From the NCBI GenBank assembly GCA_902494585.1, contig CABUUD010000036.1, positions 1 through 15,780 on the forward strand: DNA of 15,780 bases, given 5' to 3'. Position numbers and translations under genes: made by a program. Shown here piece after piece: positions 1 to 6,710 of the stretch (within the stretch, counting starts at the first letter, position 1; each line of letters opens with the position of its first letter). Origin of the DNA: an uncultured Collinsella sp. Its GTDB lineage: Bacteria > Actinomycetota > Coriobacteriia > Coriobacteriales > Coriobacteriaceae. The notes under the pieces were generated by a model, which worked only from the letters and a program-made list of their open reading frames with translations, made no database searches and was not told the DNA's origin.

Positions 1-2
1 AA

Positions 3-176
3 GGTGAATGTTTTTCCGAGAAGTGAACGAGTCAATATGGACCCCTGGAGCATGCACACTTTTTTCGAATAAAACCGCTGGATTTCAAGGCAAAAAGCGC
101 AGGAACTAAGCCCATAAAAGTGTCGATGATACAGGGTACTGATTTTACTCGTTCACTTCTCGGAAAAACATTCACC
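3..176. repeat. MITE-like element with 30-bp perfect terminal inverted repeats
   Basis: Positions 3-32 (starting GGTGAATGTTTTTCC) are the exact reverse complement of 147-176 (ending GGAAAAACATTCACC). The 114-bp centre is visibly AT-richer than the neighbouring genes and has a second nested pair, ACACTTTT at 56-63 against AAAAGTGT at 116-123, so the whole unit could fold into one long hairpin. No credible gene lies inside it. This is the architecture of a non-autonomous MITE or a large intergenic palindrome. The left flank is only two bases, so a target-site duplication cannot be tested here. Confidence 0.7.
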
Positions 177-309
177 CTCGATATGCTGTCGGCTTCTCTT
201 TGGTTGCCAAGATCTAAACGGTACGCCGTGAAGGGTGGAAGCGAAGTTGTTGCTGCTTCTCTTATCTAGTAAATGAGGTGGGGCGCCGCCCAAGTCCTTT
301 AGCTGTCGA
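177..309. other. Intergenic tail, nothing recognised
   Basis: This stretch lies between the inverted-repeat element and the 3' end of the permease gene on the minus strand. I see no convincing gene and no hairpin with a T-run that would end the minus-strand operon. Confidence 0.5.
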
Positions 310-1011
310 TCACAGGTCGCGTGCCCGGTAGACCTTGGTGCTGATGGCACAGCTGACAACGCCAAGGACGACCGTTGCCAGCGCGACGGCACCACACAGG
401 CAACCGAGGACGGCAGGATCGGGATTCGTCCCTGCAATCGACATGAGCTGGTTGCTGATGGGGTCGAATGACTTTAGCGTGACCATGATAAGGCACATGT
501 ATAGGGCGTACAGACCAACGGATAGGCGTTGCGCCTTCATGTGTTCAAATCGAAAGAACAGAGGCTGTACCAAAAACACCGCCATGAGGGAGAAAAGCAT
601 CGATATTGCCGAGGCGATTGCGGTCTCAAAGACGGTCTCTCCCGCGGAGGGGATACCCACGCTGTTTAAGATCGGGATGGCGACGATACTCAACAGCACG
701 GCCGCGCACGCCATGATGACCGAGAAAAAAGTGATGCACAGGTAGCGTGCGCTGACGATGTCTTTGCGTGAGATGGGCAGCGTTGCCCGATAACGCTCCC
801 ATCCGTTTTGGTTGTCGAGCCCGGCCAGCGACGTCATGGCCATGATAGGCGACATGGCACTGATCGCGAAGGCGCCGGCGGCGCTCATGTCGGAATCACC
901 ATTCGATGCCCTGACGGCGGTCAGCACGACGAAGATGAACAGGCCGACACCTGTGATGCTCGGGACGAGCGTGCGAACGATGGCAAGCTCGGACATAATG
1001 GCGCGTTTCAT
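310..1011 (-). CDS. ABC-2 type transporter permease
   Basis: A 233-residue integral membrane protein, probably the membrane half of an ABC exporter with the ATPase encoded just upstream. Hydrophobic segments lie at about residues 17-34, 45-63, 90-117, 127-152, 163-180 and 200-223, consistent with six helices. The cytoplasmic motif around residues 69-91 (NGWERYRATLPISRKDIV) is typical of the small ABC-2 permeases paired with YtrB/BcrA-like ATPases: a W-x2-Y-x3-LP pattern followed by a basic stretch. The start codon overlaps the ATPase stop in an ATGA junction, which implies translational coupling. Because that ATPase carries a nonsense codon, this permease may be poorly translated or have no partner. 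The substrate cannot be read from sequence; peptide antibiotics or lipids are common for the family. Confidence 0.8.
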   Translation of the reverse strand: MKRAIMSELAIVRTLVPSITGVGLFIFVVLTAVRASNGDSDMSAAGAFAISAMSPIMAMTSLAGLDNQNGWERYRATLPISRKDIVSARYLCITFFSVIMACAAVLLSIVAIPILNSVGIPSAGETVFETAIASAISMLFSLMAVFLVQPLFFRFEHMKAQRLSVGLYALYMCLIMVTLKSFDPISNQLMSIAGTNPDPAVLGCLCGAVALATVVLGVVSCAISTKVYRARDL

Positions 1012-1889
1012 TTCAAAGCCCCTTTCAGCATGAAGCGAAGATAGTCATCAATGGTTGCCCGATCGCAGGGAATCTCGGGGAAGGCCTCGAGCATTTCGCG
1101 GTGGTTGGGCACGAGCACGTCCACGCTGTAGGCGTGGCGGGCGGCGCGGGTGCCTTCGACGCAAGCCATGAGCTCGGCGGCCTGTGCCTGGGTGCAGTGG
1201 GCGATGCCGGCGCGGTCGGTAATGTCCTCGCGTGGCAGGTCAAACACAATCGAGCCGTTATCGATGCAGATGACGCGGTCGGCAGCACGATCGAGATCAG
1301 ACGTAATGTGGCTCGAGAGCAGCACGCTGCGCTGTCCGTCGGCGACAAAGGCGAGCAGCTCATCGAGCAGTTCCTCGCGTGCCATGGGATCGAGGCCCGC
1401 GGTGGCTTCGTCCAAAACGAGCAGCTTGGCATGGTGGCTGAGCGCGCAGGCGAGCTGCAGCTTCATACCCATGCCGCGGGAGAGGTCCTTGACCTTTGTC
1501 TTGGGATCGAGGCCAAATCGGTTGATGAATCCGGCGAACGTTTCGCGGTCTCACGTGGGGTACGCCGGGCCTACGAGCGCCTCGATCTGGCCGACCCTGA
1601 GCGTGGAGGGGAAGGGGCATGTGTCCAGCACGAGGCCGATGCGAGAGCGCAGGTGGCGTTGCGACTCATCGGGCGCGTCGGTGCCACAGCGCTGCCCAAA
1701 CAGGTGCACCTCGCCGGCATCGAGCTTAATAAGCCCAAGCGTGGCGCGAATGGTCGTCGTCTTGCCGGCGCCGTTTGCGCCCACAAAGCCGACAATTTGG
1801 CCGGGCTCCACGGCCAACGTGACGCCACGTAGCGAAAAGCGGTCGCTCACGTGGCGTGAGATGCTTTTGAGTTCTAGCAAGTTTTGCAT
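1008..1889 (-). pseudogene. ABC transporter ATP-binding protein, broken by an in-frame TGA
   Basis: Reading from 1889 to 1008 gives one continuous frame of 293 codons plus a stop, interrupted only by TGA at 1551-1553 (codon 113). Before it are Walker A (GANGAGKTT, residues 37-45) and a Q-loop region near 86-93. After it come the signature LSRGM (136-140), Walker B (LLVLDE, 156-161), the D-loop AGLDP and the H-loop (SSH). In YtrB/BcrA-type ATPases the sequence here is normally (Y)P-x-WD followed by a Phe; this gene reads YPT-stop-DRETFAG. One G-to-A change in a TGG Trp codon therefore explains the break. The 112-residue N-terminal piece lacks the signature and Walker B. A restart at ATG 1472 would lack Walker A and has no good ribosome site. 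An AGAAAGG ribosome site precedes ATG 1889. It could be a pseudogene, a strain polymorphism or a sequencing error. Confidence 0.85.
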
Positions 1890-1912
1890 GGCATAGCCTT
1901 TCTTGCAGATGG

Positions 1913-2293
1913 TTACTGCATGGTTTCGGGGGCTACCAGGTCGAGCATTTCGTGCAGTTTATCGCGCGTGACGCCCACGGCTTCGGCTTGCGTTGCTGCC
2001 TGTGCGAGCAGCTCTTCGATATGGCAGAGCTGATTTTCGCGCAAGAGTTCTTGGTTGCCCTCGGCGACAAAACAGCCCTTGCCCTGCACAGTGCAGATAA
2101 AGCCGAGTTGCTCCAGGTCGGCGTAGGCGCGCTTGGTGGTGATGACACTCACGCCAAGATCGCTCGCGAGTGCACGGATGCTGGGGAGTTTGGCTCCCGC
2201 AGCAAGCGTGCCCGAAAGGATCTGAGCTTTGACCTGCGAGGTTATCTGCTCGTAGATGGGCTTGTCGCTCGAATTGGATAGGATGATGTCCAC
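1913..2293 (-). CDS. GntR-family transcriptional regulator, YtrA subfamily
   Basis: A 126-residue DNA-binding repressor. The N-terminal winged helix-turn-helix spans about residues 10-75, with the family patterns PIYEQI (12-17), LPSIRALASDLGVS (36-49) and the wing GKGCFVA (71-77). Only about 50 residues follow, forming a short helical tail for dimerisation and no large ligand domain; this is the YtrA size class, which usually controls an adjacent ABC exporter. It is the first gene of the minus-strand operon, 23 bp ahead of the ATPase. A palindrome over its promoter suggests autoregulation, relieved in known relatives by cell-wall-active antibiotics. The inducer here is unknown. Confidence 0.92.
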   Translation of the reverse strand: MDIILSNSSDKPIYEQITSQVKAQILSGTLAAGAKLPSIRALASDLGVSVITTKRAYADLEQLGFICTVQGKGCFVAEGNQELLRENQLCHIEELLAQAATQAEAVGVTRDKLHEMLDLVAPETMQ

Positions 2294-2320
2294 AGCGGCT
2301 CCTTAGCTGATGGGCTACAC

Positions 2321-2352
2321 GTGTATATAACCGGTAAGCACAGTATATACAC
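2321..2352. promoter_or_regulatory. Probable operator of the GntR/ABC operon
   Basis: GTGTATATA at 2321-2329 is the exact reverse complement of TATATACAC at 2344-2352, with a 14-bp spacer. The outer ends read GTGTA and TACAC, the kind of half-site used by YtrA-type GntR repressors. It also contains the palindrome GTATATAC (2343-2350) and adjoins TACACGTGTA (2316-2325). It covers the -10 and start region of the minus-strand promoter, so a bound dimer would block transcription. Binding by the encoded regulator is inferred. Confidence 0.5.
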
Positions 2353-2371
2353 ACTATGCACAGTTATGCAA
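2342..2371 (-). promoter_or_regulatory. Promoter of the GntR/ABC operon
   Basis: On the minus strand, TTGCAT (2366-2371) and TATACT (2342-2347) are 18 nt apart and resemble -35 and -10 boxes. Transcription would start near 2335, giving a leader of about 40 nt before the GntR start codon. The -10 lies inside the right arm of the palindrome. Confidence 0.5.
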
Positions 2372-2409
2372 GAGGAAATTACGGGGCAGTCCGTCCCTCT
2401 ACTCATTCA

Positions 2410-2464
2410 TCTCAATCTGTAACACTAAGACCCGTTTTTGCTGGCTAACTGTTACAGATCAAGA
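2410..2464 (+). repeat. 55-bp stem-loop repeat, copy 1
   Basis: The left arm TCTCAATCTGTAACA (2410-2424) pairs imperfectly with TGTTACAGATCAAGA (2450-2464) across a 25-nt loop containing TTTTTG. It matches the reverse complement of copy 2 at 2491-2545 in length, arms and loop core. The outer 19 bases 2406-2424 are repeated directly at 2487-2505. Confidence 0.75.
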
Positions 2465-2490
2465 TATTGGCTGCCCGCCCTGTGCGTTCA

Positions 2491-2545
2491 TCTCAATCTG
2501 TAACATCTGGAGGTCAAAAACCCTTCTAGGTGTTACAGATTGAGA
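2491..2545 (-). repeat. 55-bp stem-loop repeat, copy 2 (inverted)
   Basis: TCTCAATCTGTAACA (2491-2505) and TGTTACAGATTGAGA (2531-2545) are perfect 15-bp inverted repeats around a 25-nt loop. Read on the minus strand the unit aligns end to end with copy 1, with identical first 16 bases, a central TTTTTG and nearly identical last 15 bases. The two copies face each other between the divergent GntR operon and prfC. Confidence 0.8.
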
Positions 2546-2637
2546 CAAACCGTCGCGGAACACCGCTGACATTCCACCGTCCGAGCCACAACTGATGAAT
2601 TTGTCCTGATAGGCGCCCTATGGCGAGGTTTCGCGGC

Positions 2638-2643
2638 TACAAT
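2638..2643 (+). promoter_or_regulatory. prfC: Candidate -10 box of prfC
   Basis: TACAAT fits a -10 hexamer and would start transcription near 2650, about 40 nt before the prfC start codon. I find no good -35 hexamer at 16-18 nt spacing. Confidence 0.35.
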
Positions 2644-2690
2644 AGTGCGGTTACATCGACGTAATGCACTCAATGCAAGAAAGGATCCGC

Positions 2691-4304
2691 ATGGCAAGCC
2701 TGTCGGATGAAATCTCGTCGCGCCGCACATTCGCGATCATCAGCCACCCGGACGCCGGTAAGACCACACTGACCGAGAAGCTGCTGCTCTATACTGGCAG
2801 CATTCAGACCGCCGGTTCGGTCAAGGGCAAGAGCTCGGCCAAGCATGCCGTCTCGGACTGGATGGACATCGAGAAGGAGCGCGGCATTTCCGTTACCTCC
2901 TCGGTGCTGCAGTTCACCTACAACGGCGCCTGCGTCAATATCCTCGATACCCCCGGCCACCAGGACTTCTCGGAGGATACCTACCGTACCCTTATGGCCG
3001 CCGACGCCGCGGTCATGGTCATCGACGGCGCCAAGGGCGTCGAGGCCCAGACCAAAAAGCTCTTTAAGGTCTGCACACTGCGCCACATTCCCATCTTCAC
3101 CTTTGTGAACAAGCTCGATCACGATGCTCGCGATCCGTTTGAGCTCATGGAAGAGATCGAGAACGTCCTGGGTATCAATACGTATCCTATGAACTGGCCG
3201 ATCGGCAGCGGCCGCAACTTCCGCGGCGTGTTCGATCGTCAGACCCGTCGCGTCATTGCCTTTGAGGGCGACGGCCACGCCAACGCCACCAAGAAGGTCG
3301 CCGAGGTCGAGGCCGAGCTGGGCGATCCTTCCATGGACGAGCTCATCGGCGAGGAAAACCATAAGAACCTGATGGACGACATCGAGCTGCTCGACGGTGC
3401 CGGCGACGAGCTCGACTTGGATGCCGTGGCCTGCGGCAAGCTGAGCCCGGCGTTCTTTGGCTCGGCGCTCACCAACTTTGGCGTGGAGCCCTTTCTCAAG
3501 GAGTTCCTGCGCCTGGCCCCGACGCCGCGCGCCTATACCGATACGCTCACCGGCGAGCCGGTCGATCCCTGCCGCGACGACTTTAGCGGCTTTGTGTTTA
3601 AGATCCAGGCCAACATGGACAAGAACCACCGTGACCGCATCGCCTTTGTGCGCATTTGCTCGGGCAAGTTCGAGCGCGGCATGGACGCCTTCCACGTGCA
3701 GGGCAACCGCAAGCTCAAGCTTGCCACGGGCACGTCGATGATGGCCGACGACCGCGCCATCGTGGACGAGGCGTACGCGGGCGATATCGTGGGCCTGTTC
3801 GATCCGGGTATCTTTAGCATCGGCGACACCGTGTGCTCCGGCAAACGCCACGTGCAGTATCCGCAGATCCCGACGTTTGCCCCCGAGCTGTTCGCTCGCA
3901 TTACGCAGGTCGATACGCTCAAGCGCAAGCAGTTCGTCAAGGGCATGGAGGAGCTTGCCCAGGAGGGTGCCATCCAGATCTTCCGCGAGCTGGGTGCCGG
4001 CATGGAGAGCGTCATTGTGGGCGTGGTCGGCGTGCTGCAGTTTGAGGTGCTCGAGCGCCGCCTCAAGGCCGAGTACCGTGTTGAGGTTCGTCGCCAGCCG
4101 CTGCCCTATACGGACATCCGCTGGATCCAGAACGATCCCGACACCATCGATATCCCGGCTCTTTCGCTCACGCGCGACACGCTGCGCGTCGAGGACATGC
4201 GCGGCGGTAAGCTGCTGCTGTTTACGAGCCCGTGGAATGTGGACTGGGCTACCGACCACAACCCCAACCTTATCCTGTCGGAGTTTGGCAACGTAGCCTT
4301 TTAA
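2691..4304 (+). CDS. prfC: Peptide chain release factor 3 (RF3)
   Basis: A translational GTPase that removes RF1/RF2 from the ribosome after peptide release. The 537-residue product is close to the usual RF3 length of about 530. The GTP-binding motifs are all present: SHPDAGKTT (18-26), the switch I region ending RGISVT (64-69), DTPGHQDF (86-93) and NKLD (140-143). The N-terminus, with AGSVKGK and SDWMDIEKERGIS, is diagnostic of RF3 rather than EF-G. ATG 2691 is chosen because AAGGA (2681-2685) lies 5 nt upstream; ATGs at 2664 and 2673 have no ribosome site. It is transcribed away from the GntR operon and appears monocistronic. RF3 is dispensable in many bacteria. Confidence 0.97.
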   Translation: MASLSDEISSRRTFAIISHPDAGKTTLTEKLLLYTGSIQTAGSVKGKSSAKHAVSDWMDIEKERGISVTSSVLQFTYNGACVNILDTPGHQDFSEDTYRTLMAADAAVMVIDGAKGVEAQTKKLFKVCTLRHIPIFTFVNKLDHDARDPFELMEEIENVLGINTYPMNWPIGSGRNFRGVFDRQTRRVIAFEGDGHANATKKVAEVEAELGDPSMDELIGEENHKNLMDDIELLDGAGDELDLDAVACGKLSPAFFGSALTNFGVEPFLKEFLRLAPTPRAYTDTLTGEPVDPCRDDFSGFVFKIQANMDKNHRDRIAFVRICSGKFERGMDAFHVQGNRKLKLATGTSMMADDRAIVDEAYAGDIVGLFDPGIFSIGDTVCSGKRHVQYPQIPTFAPELFARITQVDTLKRKQFVKGMEELAQEGAIQIFRELGAGMESVIVGVVGVLQFEVLERRLKAEYRVEVRRQPLPYTDIRWIQNDPDTIDIPALSLTRDTLRVEDMRGGKLLLFTSPWNVDWATDHNPNLILSEFGNVAF

Positions 4305-4310
4305 CGCATC

Positions 4311-4340
4311 GGCGCGGTGGCCCTGTGGGGTTGCCGCGCC
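4311..4340 (+). terminator. Weak candidate terminator after prfC
   Basis: GGCGCGG (4311-4317) pairs with CCGCGCC (4334-4340), with a possible inner CCC/GGG pair. The sequence after it (GCTTGCTTGCC) is only mildly T-rich, so this is a weak or factor-assisted stop. Confidence 0.4.
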
Positions 4341-4346
4341 GCTTGC

Positions 4347-4375
4347 TTGCCTGATGCCGTGTGAGCGGCTATCAT
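4347..4375 (+). promoter_or_regulatory. Promoter of the VUT-SDR operon
   Basis: TTGCCT (4347-4352) and TATCAT (4370-4375) are separated by exactly 17 nt. Transcription would start near 4382 and give a leader of about 80 nt that contains the hairpin at 4405-4433. Confidence 0.5.
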
Positions 4376-4404
4376 ACCCACCGTCGTCTCAAAACCGGGG
4401 CGTC

Positions 4405-4454
4405 CGAGCAGTTCGGGTCCGATATCCTGCTCGTTAAACCTAAAACCAAAGGAG
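4405..4454 (+). promoter_or_regulatory. Possible preQ1-type riboswitch leader
   Basis: CGAGCAG (4405-4411) pairs perfectly with CTGCTCG (4427-4433) across a 15-nt loop beginning TTC. An A-rich tail (TTAAACCTAAAACC) follows and runs straight into the ribosome site AAAGGAG (4448-4454). The loop bases GGGT (4415-4418) can pair with ACC in the tail to form a small H-type pseudoknot. This hairpin, A-rich tail and pseudoknot next to the ribosome site is the plan of class-I preQ1 riboswitches, and the downstream gene belongs to a queuosine-precursor transporter family. The loop sequence is not a clear consensus match, so this is a lead only. Confidence 0.33.
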
Positions 4455-4460
4455 TACATA

Positions 4461-5183
4461 ATGATCAAGAAGGTCATGGAGGACTACAAGGTCCTGTTGC
4501 GGAGCATTCCCGCGGCAACGGTTTCACTGTTTTTCGTGAGCGTCATCATGATGAACCTGCTGGCCAACAAAGAGCTGATCAGCCTGCCGTATCTGGCGCT
4601 CGACTGTGGCTTTGTGGTGAGCTGGGTTTCGTTTTTGTGCCAGGACATGATCTGCAAGCGCTTTGGCGCCAAGGCATCCATCCAAATCTCTATTCTCGCG
4701 CTGCTGGTCAACCTGGCCGTGAGCCTGTGCTTTTGGGCATGCTCGCTCACGCCCGGCATGTGGGGCGCCTACTACGACACCGGCATGATCGAGGTCAACA
4801 CTGCCCTTAACGCTACCATCGGTGGCACCTGGTACGTGGTGCTGGGCTCTTCGCTTGCCATGCTCGTCTCTGCCGTGGTTAACTCCACGCTCAACCAGTC
4901 GCTCGGCCGCATGCTCAAAAAGAATAATTTTGCGAGCTTCGCCTTCCGCTCCTATGTGTCCACGGGTGTTGGCCAGTTTATCGACAACCTGGTCTTTGCC
5001 ATTGTGGTGAGCCACACGTTCTTTGGTTGGACCTGGGTGCAGGTCCTTATGTGCTCGCTGACCGGCGCTGTCGCCGAGCTGCTGTGCGAGGTCTTCCTGA
5101 GCCCCGTGGGCTACAAGGTCGTGCGCGGCTGGGAGCGCGAGAATGTGGGTTCCGAGTACCTCGAGCGCCACGCAACCGCCTAA
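4461..5183 (+). CDS. VUT-family membrane protein, probable queuosine precursor transporter (YhhQ-like)
   Basis: A 240-residue polytopic membrane protein with about six hydrophobic segments (roughly 18-35, 41-60, 72-93, 122-141, 168-188, 191-212). Family hallmarks are the N-terminal VIMMNLLANKEL (28-39), a polar QDMICKRFG loop after helix 2 (61-69), NSTLNQSLGR (141-150) and STGVGQFIDNLVF (167-179). Relatives such as YhhQ import preQ0/preQ1 or queuine for tRNA wobble-base modification. The ribosome site GGAG lies 6 nt before the ATG. It is followed after 9 nt by an SDR gene, so the two are probably co-transcribed, though no link between an SDR and queuosine salvage is known to me. Substrate assignment is by family only. 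Confidence 0.86.
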   Translation: MIKKVMEDYKVLLRSIPAATVSLFFVSVIMMNLLANKELISLPYLALDCGFVVSWVSFLCQDMICKRFGAKASIQISILALLVNLAVSLCFWACSLTPGMWGAYYDTGMIEVNTALNATIGGTWYVVLGSSLAMLVSAVVNSTLNQSLGRMLKKNNFASFAFRSYVSTGVGQFIDNLVFAIVVSHTFFGWTWVQVLMCSLTGAVAELLCEVFLSPVGYKVVRGWERENVGSEYLERHATA

Positions 5184-5192
5184 GGAGCAAGT

Positions 5193-5873
5193 ATGCGGGT
5201 TTTGATCACGGGCGCTTCGGGCGGTATCGGAGCCGCGTGCGTGCAGCGCTTTTTGGACGAGGGCCACGAGGTCATGGGCTTTGATCTGCTGCCGGCGGCG
5301 ATCGAACACGAGCGCTACCGCCATCTGATCGTTGATGTACGCGAGCCGGACTCGTTTCCAGGCGATCTTGAACCCCAGGTAATCGTGAACGTTGCCGGTA
5401 CGCAGGATTCGGCCGACGATATTGCTGCCAACCTGCGTGGCACCATCAACGTGACCGAGCACTACGCCTTTGTGGGGGAGGGGCTTGCCGCCAAGCCGAC
5501 ACTGGCTATCAAATCCGTGGTCAATGTGGGGTCGGCGAGCGGACATACGGGATCGGAGTTTCCCGCCTATGCTGCCAGCAAGGGCGGCGTTATCGCCTAC
5601 ACCAAGAACCTTGCAAACCGCCTGGCACCGCAGGCCATCGCCAACAGTGTGGACCCGGGCGGCGTTATCACGCCGCTCAACCGTTGCGTGATGGAAGACG
5701 AACACCTGTGGAACCAGATTATGGAGCTCACGCCGCTTAAGCGCTGGGCCACCGCCCAAGAGATCGCCGAGTGGATCTACTTTGTGGGCGTGACCAACCG
5801 GTTTATGACCGGGCAGAGCCTGCTGATCGATGGCGGCGAGGCCGGCCGCACACAATTTATTTGGCCCGAATAG
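5193..5873 (+). CDS. SDR-family NAD(P)-dependent oxidoreductase
   Basis: A 226-residue classical short-chain dehydrogenase/reductase, slightly shorter than the usual 240-260. The Rossmann cofactor motif TGASGGIG is at 6-13, the NVAG structural motif at 66-69, the catalytic Ser in VGSAS (112-116), and YAASK places the catalytic Tyr126 and Lys130. PGG at 155-157 is followed by a typical substrate loop, and the C-terminus has the LLIDGGE pattern (210-216). Asp26 after strand 2 (FDLLP) suggests a preference for NAD(H). AAGGAG lies just ahead of the ATG, 9 nt after the transporter stop. The substrate is not recognisable. The operon ends at the terminator that follows. Confidence 0.92.
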   Translation: MRVLITGASGGIGAACVQRFLDEGHEVMGFDLLPAAIEHERYRHLIVDVREPDSFPGDLEPQVIVNVAGTQDSADDIAANLRGTINVTEHYAFVGEGLAAKPTLAIKSVVNVGSASGHTGSEFPAYAASKGGVIAYTKNLANRLAPQAIANSVDPGGVITPLNRCVMEDEHLWNQIMELTPLKRWATAQEIAEWIYFVGVTNRFMTGQSLLIDGGEAGRTQFIWPE

Positions 5874-5876
5874 GAA

Positions 5877-5911
5877 ACGCGCCCGATGGAAAGCCGTCGG
5901 GCGCGTTTTTT
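5877..5911 (+). terminator. Rho-independent terminator of the VUT-SDR operon
   Basis: ACGCGCCCGA (5877-5886) pairs perfectly with TCGGGCGCGT (5897-5906) around a 10-nt loop and is followed by six T (5906-5911). The opposite strand has only a three-base T-run, so it mainly serves the plus strand, although ung ends toward it. Confidence 0.92.
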
Positions 5912-5924
5912 GATGTATCGATTT

Positions 5925-6650
5925 TTAGCTGAGGCAAGTCCAGTTGACGGGGGTCGAGCCGTGCTGTTCGAGTAGCCGATTGGCAGCGGAGAAGGGGCGC
6001 GACCCCATAAAAGCGGGGAGTTCTGCCGTGGCACGGTTGGCCGAAAGCGGCGAGGGATGCGTGGAAGCCAGGCAGAACTTACCGGTTGCCTTGCCTGCGC
6101 CGGTCGCGGCGAGCTTGCCTTCGACCATCTGCTGGGCAAAGCGGCCCCATGCCAAAAAGACGACCGACTGGGGCAGCTGGCAGCAGCGTTCGATAACGTA
6201 GTCGGTGAGCGTGCTCCAGCCTAGTTTGGCGTGCGAGTTCGCGGCGTGTTCGCGCACGGTGAGCGTAGTGTTGAGAAGCAGGACGCCCTGTTGTGCCCAT
6301 GGCGTTAGATCCCCTGTGGCGGGAATAGGGCAGTCCAGATCGGCATTGAGTTCCTTGTAGATGTTGCGCAGGCTTGGCGGCAACTTGGTTTGCGTCGCGG
6401 GAACCGAGAACGACAGCCCCATGGCCTGGTTGGGTCCGTGATAGGGGTCTTGACCCAAGATGACAACCTTGACCTGGTCGGCCGGCGTGTAGGCGAGGGC
6501 ATTGAGGATGTCGTCTTGTGCCGGGTAGATGGTCTGCTCGGCACGCAAAAGGGCGATGCGCCCGAGCAGCTGGTTCGTCGTGTCACGTACCGGCTGCGGC
6601 GCATCGCCCAACCAAGTTGCTATGTTGTGGTCGCGGGTTGCGGCGTCCAT
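5925..6650 (-). CDS. ung: Uracil-DNA glycosylase, family 1
   Basis: Removes uracil from DNA to start base-excision repair. The 241-residue length is normal for UNG. The water-activating motif GQDPYHG is at 66-72 with catalytic Asp68. AMGLSFSV (76-83) forms the uracil pocket, LLLNTTLTV (124-132) carries the uracil-recognising Asn127, and HPSPLSA (198-204) supplies the catalytic His198 and the Leu intercalation loop. AAAGGAG lies just upstream of ATG 6650. It is a single gene that converges on the SDR gene and follows the MATE gene on the same strand after about 200 bp. All key residues are present, so it should be active. Confidence 0.97.
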   Translation of the reverse strand: MDAATRDHNIATWLGDAPQPVRDTTNQLLGRIALLRAEQTIYPAQDDILNALAYTPADQVKVVILGQDPYHGPNQAMGLSFSVPATQTKLPPSLRNIYKELNADLDCPIPATGDLTPWAQQGVLLLNTTLTVREHAANSHAKLGWSTLTDYVIERCCQLPQSVVFLAWGRFAQQMVEGKLAATGAGKATGKFCLASTHPSPLSANRATAELPAFMGSRPFSAANRLLEQHGSTPVNWTCLS

Positions 6651-6685
6651 GGGGCTCCTTTACGTCAGATGCTCTGTTTGCATCT

Positions 6686-6691
6686 ATTGTA
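6686..6691 (-). promoter_or_regulatory. ung: Candidate -10 box of ung
   Basis: The minus strand reads TACAAT here, about 35 nt upstream of the ung start codon. No good -35 is visible; the upstream position is taken by the near-palindrome at 6691-6710. Confidence 0.35.
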
Positions 6692-6710
6692 AAGGTGTCC
6701 GGAGACCTTT
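6691..6710. repeat. 20-bp near-perfect palindrome upstream of ung
   Basis: AAAGGTGTCCGGAGACCTTT is self-complementary except for one mismatched pair. It touches the candidate ung -10 box and also contains the GGAG ribosome site of a short plus-strand reading frame. It could be an operator or a small hairpin; the protein that might bind it is unknown. Confidence 0.5.

Noticed and set aside
1551..1553. TGA read as selenocysteine or as Trp by recoding
   Set aside because: Relatives have Trp here, not Cys or Sec. I noticed no selenocysteine insertion hairpin, and the other genes in the window use TGA as a normal stop.
1360..1620. A frameshift as the cause of the ATPase break
   Set aside because: The two halves are in the same frame (start positions differ by 417 nt, a multiple of three), so a base substitution is enough.
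1101..1832. Plus-strand frames of about 245 residues opposite the ABC ATPase
   Set aside because: The minus strand carries Walker A, signature and Walker B motifs in one frame, so these are shadows.
2406..2545. A CRISPR array from the repeated 15-19-mers
   Set aside because: There are only two inverted units with internal pairing, no regular direct repeats with unique spacers, and no cas gene.
2670..4259. A 529-residue open frame on the minus strand opposite prfC
   Set aside because: It is antisense to a clear RF3 gene, has low-complexity His/Ala/Gly/Leu-rich composition, no ribosome site and no motif. It is a side effect of GC-rich codons.
4524..5855. A 443-residue open frame on the minus strand opposite the VUT and SDR genes
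   Set aside because: It spans two real plus-strand genes with good motifs and has no domain of its own.
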